Assembly: GCA_937888775.1 (NCBI GenBank)
Contig: CALAQT010000488.1
Span: 1-20,148, forward strand
Reading direction: 5' to 3'
DNA length: 20,148 bases
DNA from: an uncultured Actinomycetes bacterium
GTDB lineage: Bacteria > Actinomycetota > Thermoleophilia > Solirubrobacterales > Solirubrobacteraceae
Position numbers and translations under genes: made by a program. Shown in pieces: positions 14,556 through 20,148 of the stretch; the stretch's first letter is position 1, and each line of letters begins with the position of its first letter. A model generated the notes under the pieces. That model saw only the letters and a program-made list of their open reading frames with translations, was not told the origin of the DNA and made no database searches.

Positions 14556-15511
14556 GCCGGGCAGCAGGTCGGGGTAGCCGACGACGTAAAGGGCTGCGTT
14601 CGGGGCGGCTCCCTCTATTTGTTCATACGTTTCTCGGAGAACCGGCTCAAGAGTGCTGATCTTCTGCTGAAGATTGGCGATCCAACCATCACTTGACCCC
14701 GAGTCGCACGCCGGGTACGGCGGGCCGAGCACACAGTTTGTGAGAATGTCCGAGAAGTTCAGGTCGTTCCCACCCATTGTCATCGTGATAATCCGGGCTT
14801 TGGCGAGATCGGCGGTGTCCTGAAGCTGCTGCCATTCAATGCCGTTTGCTGGCGCGAGAGACAGGTATGCGCCTGAATGCCAGAGGTCTTCGGTCGTCGC
14901 GCCGCTACAAGCAAGGAAGCGTAGGCTCATCGCTGGTAGACCGATTTTGGCGATCTGCGTCGGTAGCCACTTGCTGACGAGCATGGGGTACGCGGCAGCG
15001 GACCTATCGCAGCCATTCAGAACTTCCGATCCCGTCCCAGCGCGATCAACCCATGAGTTCGGAGACTTGCCGGGGTTGCCCTCACCCGCCGAGTACGAGT
15101 CGCCTAGGGCGACGTATGTGGTCGCGGGTGAAGGTGCAACGGCGACCGTCAGAGGTTTTGATGTCAAGGTGGTGCCATCCAGGTATTTGGTGGTCGCCAC
15201 GTAGCTGTAGGTGACCGTCGCGCTGGTCGTGTTGGGGGCACGACCACGTAGCGCCACCGGACCGCTCCCCCGCACGGAAACGGCGAGGGCAGCCCGCCAT
15301 AGCTCGGGGTGACCGTCACGGTGCACGTAGCAACACCGGGCATTGTGCCCGAGAAAGCCACTTCCCCACCAGCAGAACTCAACGAGGCTGGCTTGACCTT
15401 GAATCCCGTGATTTCCGCTGCACCCGCCATGGTCGCGAAGCCGACGAGCGAGACCAGAAGGGCAGAGGCGAGAGACACACCTACGCAAGTAACCCAGCGC
15501 ACCAGACCCAC
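14550..15511 (-). pseudogene. SGNH/GDSL hydrolase, frameshifted and 3'-truncated
   Basis: The gene begins near GTG 15511 with a signal peptide (CVGVSLASALLVSLVGFATM then AGAA) and a beta-sandwich segment (EITGFKVKPASLSSAGGEV). The frame then shifts by one base at a run of five Cs on the plus strand (15267-15271); an extra base would restore a continuous reading into RGRAPNTTSATVTYSYV. After the shift the SGNH domain is clear: block I YVALGDSYSAGEGNPG, ACSGAT, and block III MTMGGNDLNF. The protein ends at GYPDLLPGS, where IS110 sequence starts, so block V with the catalytic Asp/His is lost. Originally a secreted esterase/lipase-like enzyme. The frameshift could be a sequencing error, but the truncation is not. 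Confidence 0.85.
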
Positions 15512-15899
15512 TCTCGCGAGCCGACCAGCCGTCCTATAGCCCCCGACATGTTGTCCCCCTCGATCCTTGACGGCACGGCGCGCCTCCCTGCCGCTGAAGA
15601 TTGCCCAGCTTGCGGCAGCGGATACCACCTTGCTAAGCCGCGCGGGAGTCGTCGCAAACTCGTACTACCAGGAGGCAGCTGACATCCGAAATGCTTCTGA
15701 CCTCGACTCGGCTGTGCTTCCGAGATGCTTCTGCTCGGAACGCTGCCGGAGGATTCGGCTTAGCTCACAAGCCCCGACCTCGCGGTCGAGAGGCCTGAAA
15801 TCACTGGACGCTGGCCGGATCTTCCGCAACTGGCCGTCCCTGGCCTCGGGCGCGTACATGTGGCGGGGACAGGATTCGAAGCGTTCCGGGAACGTCGCC
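15512..15899. other. Intergenic stretch with a tRNA-3'-end-like fragment
   Basis: About 390 bp between the hydrolase relic and the HTH gene. No gene is supported. At 15861-15880 the minus strand reads TTCGAATCCTGTCCCCGCCA, which looks like a T-loop, T-stem side and acceptor end of a tRNA other than Thr. Its 5' partner strand of the T stem does not pair. It could be a decayed attachment-site fragment or chance. Confidence 0.35.
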
Positions 15900-16502
15900 T
15901 CAGTCTGCCCGTGAGGACGCTGGAGCTGTGCTCCGGCGCCGGGCTTTCGTCCGAGCTTTGTATTCGGGTGCCGCCGAAGTCTTGGTCTTGGACATCTGGA
16001 GGCTTGGGGCCTCGTTTGTTGCGGCTCCGGCTTGAGTCGCCTTCCCGTTGCTGGCCAGGGCAAATACGAGCTTTGGCCTCCCCCGTCCCCCAGCGACCGA
16101 GGATTGGGTGAGCAGCCCTCTGCCAGCGAGTTTCTTGAGGGTGTAGGAAGCCGTCTGCTGCGATAGACCCGTCTTTCCGGCCACGATCTTGATGTCGAGC
16201 GGCTCCACCTGTCCTTGAAGACTGGCAAGCACTATCTGATCGTTTGCGCCCGCGTGAGCGCGTTTGCGCCTGCGGCCCGTACGACCGTGAAGTCTGCGTG
16301 CCCCTTTGCGACGCCGACGGCCATTCACAGCATCGGCAGCCGGACGGCTCGCCACCGGCACCTCCCGCAATGCGACCAGAGCAATCTCCAGTTGCTGCGC
16401 TTCAGAGACCGCACCGGAGAGAACGGCAAGACGCTCCTCGATTTCGGAGCGGACACGCTCAAGCACGTCAGTGGCATGGTTCCTCCCATAGGTATTGGCC
16501 AT
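15900..16502 (-). CDS. Winged-helix DNA-binding protein
   Basis: A 200-residue protein starting at ATG 16502 (a GTGG precedes it; a longer start upstream is possible). Residues 8-47 form a likely coiled coil (ATDVLERVRSEIEERLAVLS). Residues 60-85 are a very basic linker (GRRRRKGARR). Residues 88-150 are a winged helix-turn-helix: IVLASLQGQVEPLDIKIVAG, the recognition helix region TGLSQQTASYTLKKLAGRGL, and a wing (SVAGGRGRPKLVFAL). A Ser/Lys/Ala-rich tail follows. Proteins with this layout are, from memory, common in Solirubrobacterales but uncharacterised. It is the first gene after the tRNA in unit C1 and could regulate element genes; target unknown. Confidence 0.72.
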   Translation of the reverse strand: MANTYGRNHATDVLERVRSEIEERLAVLSGAVSEAQQLEIALVALREVPVASRPAADAVNGRRRRKGARRLHGRTGRRRKRAHAGANDQIVLASLQGQVEPLDIKIVAGKTGLSQQTASYTLKKLAGRGLLTQSSVAGGRGRPKLVFALASNGKATQAGAATNEAPSLQMSKTKTSAAPEYKARTKARRRSTAPASSRAD

Positions 16503-16617
16503 CCACCAGCGATCATCCCACGGCCTGACCCCGCAGCCCTGCCCCACCCGGCCTCGTCCCTCACGAACTTGCGGCTGAGTGAGCGTCCCGCAGGCGATGT
16601 CTGCGGCTCAGGTTCGT

Positions 16618-16645
16618 GCTACCAATCTGCTACCAGCGGTAGCAG
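16618..16645. repeat. Doubled GCTACCA word and inverted repeat beside the tRNA
   Basis: GCTACCA occurs at 16618 and 16629 (11 bp apart), and CTGCTACC (16627-16634) is followed by its inverse GGTAGCAG (16638-16645). It lies about 90 bp from the tRNA 3' end, at the inner edge of unit C1. By position and style it may be an integrase arm site. On the minus strand the region reads HVSATAGSRLVART before a stop, similar in character to an integrase tail. Confidence 0.4.
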
Positions 16646-16731
16646 AAACATGCCGATTTGGGCTGATCTGGACCCAGGCCGTCGGCCCTCTTTCGGGCCT
16701 AAGAACCCTCGATTTCCAGGGTGTTTCTCAA

Positions 16732-16804
16732 AGCCGACGCGGGGACTCGAACCCCGGACCCCTTCATTACGAGTGAAGTGCTCTACCAGCTGAGCTACGT
16801 CGGC
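16732..16804 (-). tRNA. tRNA-Thr (anticodon CGT)
   Basis: A complete 73-nt cloverleaf on the minus strand. The acceptor GCCGACG pairs with CGTCGGC and the discriminator is T. The D arm is GCTCAGCTGGTAGAGC. The anticodon stem CTTCA/TGAAG holds loop CTCGTAA, giving anticodon CGT (Thr, codon ACG). The T arm is CGGGG-TTCGAGT-CCCCG. No CCA is encoded. A weak hairpin at 16684-16699 downstream could terminate it. A possible -10 (TAGGAT) lies 29 bp upstream, inside an 8-bp inverted repeat (16821-16828 / 16842-16849). It is the only complete copy; the seven other copies in the window lack the 5' half. Confidence 0.97.
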
Positions 16805-16836
16805 ATATGCCCTGCTAATCGGCCCTTGTTCGCATC

Positions 16837-17045
16837 CTAGCCAAGGGCCGGCTTCAGGCTGTGGGCCCACGTGTGGGCCCACCCTGAGCCGGGGACGTGC
16901 TCGGAGGCGGGGCCAAGAGCGGCGGACATGGCCTGAACCTTAGCTGTCTTGAGCTGCTCGGCGGCGTCCACCGGCGGGGTGCCGTCGTGCCTGTGGATCA
17001 TGCGGCCCACATACGGGAGATCATCTGGAACAGCGGTACGTGCGT
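16837..17045 (-). pseudogene. Gene fragment ending 32 bp upstream of the tRNA, integrase-tail-like
   Basis: The minus-strand frame reads LPYVGRMIHRHDGTPPVDAA, then EQLKTAKVQAMSAALGPASE, then GSGWAHTWAHSLKPALG, and stops at 16839-16837. The final doubled word WAHTWAH comes from GTGGGCCCAC repeated at 16861 and 16873, 12 bp apart, the same spacing as the GGGAC words of the array modules. Its stop lies 63 bp from the edge of the tRNA core sequence, close to the 59-60 bp seen in C4-C6. No catalytic integrase residues remain. A diverged second copy of its middle is at about 17705-17755. Confidence 0.4.
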
Positions 17046-17047
17046 CC

Positions 17048-17467
17048 TCACTCAATGGCTCCAAGCCGAAGCTCGGTGGCCAGACGCATGAGCTGTTCAA
17101 CGTCGCGCAGGCGAGACGAACGCCGGGCTTCCGGTGCTCGCATAGCCCGCCACCCGGCTCCCGGCAGTACCGCTTCGAGGCGCCTTTCAAGCGCCCGCAG
17201 CTCCGAGACGACGCCGGGCGAGCTCACCAACAGGCCCGCTGGCAGCGTCGCCACCGGCACGAGTGGCGCGCCGTTGCCGCCCGTGCCGTGGAAGTCGTGG
17301 GCGATCTGCTGGTTGGTGACCCAGCCCTCCTTGCCGGGCACCGAGGCCTTCTGTTTGAGCGCTTTCGTGGCCCAGCCCGCCGAGGCCATGCCGACGAGTG
17401 TGAGCACCACCCAGAAGGCGACCACCGTGCGCTTGTGAGCCAGAACCCAGCGAGTTATCGATGCCAT
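17048..17467 (-). pseudogene. Truncated MMPL/RND-family transporter
   Basis: It starts at ATG 17467 with AAAGG 5 bp upstream. MASITRWVLAHKRTVVAFWV and the following VLTLVGMASAGWA form the first transmembrane helix of MMPL-type transporters. KASVPGKEGWVTNQQIAHDF then GTGGNGAPLVPVATLP and ALERRLEAVLPGA are the start of the first large extracytoplasmic loop. Family members have about 700 or more residues and about 11-12 helices; this one stops after 139, and the last ~35 residues no longer look like MMPL. It is a 5' remnant, probably cut off by the same rearrangements that left integrase-like debris next to the tRNA. Confidence 0.82.
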
Positions 17468-17837
17468 GCGAGCCTTTTTCCGATCTCCTGAGGCATCGCG
17501 AAGCTCACAGCTTGACAGCCATCCTGAGGCTTCGTGAATCGAACGCACGCGCCATCGGCGCGCCGCGAGTGAGTGAACAGCTACGTCAGCGCGGCCCAAG
17601 ATGCCAGCGCCGCAGCCCCCCTCACGCGGGAGTCCCTGCACCGATCGACGAATCGAGGCCCGCCGGCTCTGCCGGCAGCGACTCGCCGTGCTTCTCACAG
17701 AAGGCTGGGCCAACAGCGGCGGACCTCGCCTGAGCCGTAGCTGTCCCGAGCTGGTCGGAACGCGGCCGAGCACCGATCGGCCCGGGGAGGCCGGTCGGCG
17801 GACTCTGGGGTCGTTTGCCCGCGGCGTGGCCACGGCG
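17468..17837. other. Gene-poor stretch with a duplicated fragment
   Basis: About 370 bp. At about 17705-17755 it repeats, with changes, the sequence at about 16909-16959. On the minus strand DQLGTATAQARSAAVGPAF here corresponds to EQLKTAKVQAMSAALGPAS there. The rest shows no supportable gene. Confidence 0.5.
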
Positions 17838-18233
17838 TCAGGGCTCGGGTGCGGTGAACGACCGGACGTCAACGAGGTCGGGGATGATCGCGAAGTCGGC
17901 GCTGTCGGCGGTGAGCAGTGCGACGCCGTGGACGTTGGCCGTCGCTGCGATGGCGAGATCGATCGCGCGACGTCGTGGCTGTCCTCCACGTTCTGCGATC
18001 GCAGCCGCCAGGCGACCCCATTCGCGTGCGACGGCCGTGTCGATCGGGAGGGGATCGAACGTCGCCTCCACGACGCCGAGCCGCTGCGCACGACGGGCGC
18101 CCTCGTCGGGGTCCTTCGCCACGAGCGCCCCGAAGTGGAGCTCGGCGAGTGAGGCGGCGCTGATGGCCGCCTCGACGTCCTCCTGAGCCAACGCTGCGAT
18201 CGCGACCGAGGTGTCGAGCAGGACCCGGTTCAC
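17838..18233 (-). CDS. vapC: VapC-type PIN-domain ribonuclease toxin
   Basis: A 131-residue PIN-domain protein with conserved acidic residues D7 (VLLDTSV), E31 (SLAELHFGA), D92 (RAIDLAIAATA) and D110 or D113 (LLTADSADF). It is expected to be a Mg-dependent RNase toxin. Its ATG overlaps the antitoxin stop as ATGA (18230-18233). It is not closely similar to the array vapC at 512-934, so it is a separate acquisition. It lies on the far side of the tRNA from the array. Confidence 0.9.
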   Translation of the reverse strand: MNRVLLDTSVAIAALAQEDVEAAISAASLAELHFGALVAKDPDEGARRAQRLGVVEATFDPLPIDTAVAREWGRLAAAIAERGGQPRRRAIDLAIAATANVHGVALLTADSADFAIIPDLVDVRSFTAPEP

Positions 18234-18472
18234 TCGAACGGGTCCATGAGCCCTGCGGGAAACCGCTCGAGGTCCTTGGGGAGCGTCTCAGGCGCTGGGG
18301 TCCGCGCGACGCCCTTCACGGCTGCGGTGCTGACCCAGCGGCGCTTTGCGACCGGGCCGAGCTCCGCTACCGGTCTGCCGGAAACGGTGATCGTGAACTG
18401 CTCACCCGTCTCAGCGCGGCGCAGCACGTCGCCGATGTTGTTACGCAGCTCCTTCTGCGGAATCGTCGTCAC
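18230..18472 (-). CDS. Phd/YefM-type antitoxin
   Basis: An 80-residue protein starting at GTG 18472. TTIPQKELRNNIGDVLRRAE followed by TGEQFTITVSGRPVAELGPV is the Phd/YefM antitoxin fold: N-terminal DNA-binding half, then the strand with GRPVAEL. The Pro- and acid-containing C-terminus (LPKDLERFPAGLMDPFE) would wrap the PIN toxin. A longer reading upstream has no support. An imperfect palindrome directly upstream is the likely self-regulatory operator. Confidence 0.87.
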   Translation of the reverse strand: MTTIPQKELRNNIGDVLRRAETGEQFTITVSGRPVAELGPVAKRRWVSTAAVKGVARTPAPETLPKDLERFPAGLMDPFE

Positions 18473-18481
18473 GAAACCGAA

Positions 18482-18499
18482 GGCAGCAGATCTGCTACC
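18482..18499. promoter_or_regulatory. Probable antitoxin operator palindrome
   Basis: GGCAGCAGATCTGCTACC: a perfect 12-bp palindrome (AGCAGATCTGCT, 18485-18496) extended by two more pairs across one mismatch. It ends 10 bp before the antitoxin GTG, where Phd-type repressors commonly bind their own promoter. The role is inferred from position. Confidence 0.5.
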
Positions 18500-18566
18500 T
18501 GGATGACCGGGCCTTGCGGCGCGTGCACTCCTGGCGCGGCGCAATCGAGGAGCGCTGTAGCGTTCA

Positions 18567-19367
18567 GTGGCCCTCCGTGAGAACGTCGTCCCCACGCTGC
18601 CTCCGAGCCACCCGCCACGCGCAGCGGAGGTCGCTCGGCAGCCGTGGCGACCGTCTCGGGCGCTGGGCGCGTTGACCATCCCGCCTCCGGCCAAGCCGCT
18701 TCGGGCAGACCACGCAGGTGCTTCAACGCAGGAGGGCCTTCCGCGACTGGAGGCGTCCGGGATCAGCAAGTGGTTCGGGCGAAGGCTCGTTCTCGATGAC
18801 GTGTCGCTGTCGGTGAGTGCTGGTGAGGCGGTTGCGATCACCGGCGAGAACGGCGCCGGCAAGAGCACGCTGCTGCGCGTCTGCGCTGGGCTGATCCACC
18901 CGGATCGCGGCCGCGTGAGCGTGAGCGGCCGCGTGGGCTTCTGTCCGCAACAGCCGGGCTTGTTCGATCTGCTCAGCGCAGATGAGCACCTCGCGTTGTT
19001 CGCACCAGCCCTGGGCCTCTCACGCGAACGGGCGATCCGTGATGGTCATGCGCTGCTGGCGGAGTTCGCCTTTCCAACCGCTGAGCGCACGCAGTGCCGG
19101 CACCTGTCGGGCGGCGCGCGGCAGAAGGTGAACCTTGCGCTGGCGCTCCTGGGCGGCGCCAACGTGCTGTTGCTCGATGAGCCCTACCAGGGCTTTGACC
19201 ACGGCTCCTACGAGAGCTTCTGGGAGCACGTCGCGCGCTGGAAAGCGAACGGCCTGGGTGTCGTCATCGTCACGCACCTGCTCGCGGACTCAGCGCTCGT
19301 GGACCGGGTCGTGGACCGGGTCGTGGAGATGACGATCCCGCGCGACGTCGAAGGCGAGCGCTCGTGA
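18567..19367 (+). CDS. ABC transporter ATP-binding protein
   Basis: Up to 266 residues from GTG 18567; the ABC domain begins only near residue 59 (LPRLEASGISKWFGRR), so the true start may be later (TTG 18672). Motifs: Walker A GENGAGKST (93-101), Q-loop region CPQQPGLF, signature LSGGARQK (180-187), Walker B VLLLDEP (200-206) and H-loop VVIVTH. The short form with CPQQ and LxxxEHL matches ABC-2 exporters (DrrA/CcmA-like) for drugs, lipids or envelope components. The gene overlaps the permease start by 4 bp (GTGA), so the two are coupled. A 12-bp tandem repeat near the 3' end gives VDRVVDRVVE. The Pro-rich first ~57 residues are atypical and may not be translated. Confidence 0.88.
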   Translation: MALRENVVPTLPPSHPPRAAEVARQPWRPSRALGALTIPPPAKPLRADHAGASTQEGLPRLEASGISKWFGRRLVLDDVSLSVSAGEAVAITGENGAGKSTLLRVCAGLIHPDRGRVSVSGRVGFCPQQPGLFDLLSADEHLALFAPALGLSRERAIRDGHALLAEFAFPTAERTQCRHLSGGARQKVNLALALLGGANVLLLDEPYQGFDHGSYESFWEHVARWKANGLGVVIVTHLLADSALVDRVVDRVVEMTIPRDVEGERS

Positions 19368-20044
19368 GGCTGCGGCGGATTCTCGTTCCGGCTGAGATGA
19401 CCGGGCGCGAGCTGGCGCGGCGCGGCTTCGCGCTCGGGTTGTTGACCGCTCTGCCGCTCGCGTTCTACGGAGCCTCCACGCATTCCGGCAGCAACGCCGT
19501 GATCACGGGAGGGATCGCGATGGCGTTCTCGATTGCGGGAGCGTCGATCTTCGTTGCGCTCACGGCGCGTCCCGTCGACCAGCGCCTGGCGCTTGCGGGC
19601 TATCGTCCCTACGAGCTGTTGCTCGGCCGCCTGCTGTTGCTCGAGGTGTTCGGGGTCGCTGTGTCGGGGATCTTCAGCGTGGTGATGGTGTTCGGCACCG
19701 GCCCGCCGCACCCGTGGCTGCTGGCCGCAGGGGTGGGTCTCGTCGCGTTCACGAGCGTGCCGTTCGGGCTCGCGGTGGGCTCGCTGACGCCAAACGAGCT
19801 CGAGGGCGTGCTGATCCTGATCGGTGTCGTCGGCGTGCAGCTCACGCTGCAGTCCACGCAGACACTGGCGCAGGTCTTGCCGTTCTGGGGCGCACAGCGG
19901 CTGCTCCAACACTCGATCGAAGGGAGCGTGCCGATCGGCGCCGCGGTTCCAGTGAACGTCGCCTACGCCGCCGCACTGTTCCTCGCGGCCACCTACATCA
20001 TGCACAGGCGAGCACCGTCAGCCGTGATCCCTCCAGTGCGCTGA
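19364..20044 (+). CDS. ABC-2 type transporter permease
   Basis: A 226-residue integral membrane protein with about six hydrophobic helices (for example GFALGLLTALPLAFYG, AGASIFVALTA, LLLLEVFGVAVSGIFSVVMV and the last AYAAALFLAATYIM). The size and helix count fit ABC-2 permeases that pair with the ATPase encoded just upstream. The loop VDQRLALAGYRPYELLLGRL between helices 2 and 3 matches the coupling-helix region of these exporters. Starts at GTG 19364 inside the upstream stop region. The substrate cannot be told. Confidence 0.82.
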   Translation: MRLRRILVPAEMTGRELARRGFALGLLTALPLAFYGASTHSGSNAVITGGIAMAFSIAGASIFVALTARPVDQRLALAGYRPYELLLGRLLLLEVFGVAVSGIFSVVMVFGTGPPHPWLLAAGVGLVAFTSVPFGLAVGSLTPNELEGVLILIGVVGVQLTLQSTQTLAQVLPFWGAQRLLQHSIEGSVPIGAAVPVNVAYAAALFLAATYIMHRRAPSAVIPPVR

Positions 20045-20134
20045 CGGGGCACTGCGTGCAGCCTGCGCACGCGCGGCAGGCGCGCCGCTCAGCAGGCCGC
20101 CGGGTCGGTGCGTGTCAGCCGGACGGCGCGTCGG

Positions 20135-20148
20135 AGATCGGAAGAGCG
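20135..20148 (+). other. Illumina adapter sequence at the contig end
   Basis: The final 14 bases, AGATCGGAAGAGCG, equal the beginning of the standard Illumina TruSeq adapter. They are almost certainly library artefact. The 90 bp before them (20045-20134) hold no gene I can support. Confidence 0.9.

Larger units (their letters stand above)
478..16804 (-). mobile_element. Tandem array of tRNA-Thr-associated integrated units (C1-C7)
   Basis: Eight direct copies of the tRNA-Thr(CGT) 3' half, one inside the complete tRNA gene, bound seven consecutive units. All copies point the same way and each begins at the anticodon loop, the classical crossover region for many tRNA-directed tyrosine integrases. 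Units run from about 0.76 kb (a single toxin-antitoxin operon) to about 5 kb. None contains a full integrase. Several carry a short integrase-tail-like remnant next to the repeat at the end far from the tRNA. The simplest reading is repeated integration at the same attB, each event pushing older elements away from the tRNA, followed by loss of integrase genes (accretion of cis-mobilizable elements). An alternative is a trans-mobilised cassette system. The direct repeats could in principle support excision of one or several units. Confidence 0.8.

Noticed and set aside
478..16773. Classical integron attC array
   Set aside because: The repeats are tRNA halves without attC-type imperfect palindromes and R/L boxes, and no IntI is present. 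Only the layout is similar.
17601..18152. Plus-strand frame opposite vapC
   Set aside because: It is antisense to a well-supported PIN-domain gene and has no recognisable features.
19208..20005. Long minus-strand frame opposite the ABC permease
   Set aside because: It is Gln/Arg/His-rich shadow composition. The plus strand has coupled ABC genes with clear motifs.

Overview
The window is GC-rich DNA from an actinobacterium. The codon use and the style of its secreted proteins, membrane sensor fragment and small HTH protein suggest the Thermoleophilia/Solirubrobacterales, but this is a judgement from memory, not a search. The last 14 bases match the start of the Illumina TruSeq adapter, so the right edge is probably the end of a draft or metagenome contig.

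The main feature is a tandem array on the downstream side of a complete tRNA-Thr(CGT) gene (16732-16804, minus strand). Seven further copies of the tRNA's 3' half (41 bp, anticodon loop to 3' end) lie in the same orientation at 11772, 8541, 6325, 5279, 2633, 1237 and 478. They divide about 16 kb into seven units, called C1-C7 here moving away from the tRNA, of about 5.0, 3.2, 2.2, 1.0, 2.6, 1.4 and 0.76 kb. No unit holds an intact integrase. Three units (C4, C5, C6), and a fourth in part (C2), carry the same ~105-bp companion sequence beside the repeat: three CTCAG words exactly 10 bp apart, a GGGAC pair 12 bp apart, and a short open frame that looks like the C-terminus of a tyrosine integrase ending 59-60 bp from the repeat. 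The array therefore looks like serial integration of small, integrase-less elements at one tRNA gene, resembling gene cassettes.

Cargo by unit: C7 is only a vapBC toxin-antitoxin operon, and the vapC stop codon lies inside the tRNA fragment. C6 holds a secreted protein of unknown function. C5 holds a dead vapC copy and a large proline-hinged secreted protein. C4 holds an NADPH-dependent FMN reductase. C3 holds a polytopic membrane protein. C2 holds a 5'-truncated membrane-anchored gene, a 57-residue charged microprotein, and a membrane-anchored pentapeptide-repeat protein with a nuclease-like domain. C1 is the most decayed: a different integrase-like tail, several fragments, a secreted protein, an SGNH hydrolase broken by a frameshift and by an IS110 remnant, and a winged-helix protein.

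Left of the array is the N-terminus of a membrane protein, probably chromosomal flank. Right of the tRNA are an integrase-tail-like fragment, a truncated MMPL transporter, a second toxin-antitoxin pair (Phd/VapC type) and a two-gene ABC exporter on the plus strand.
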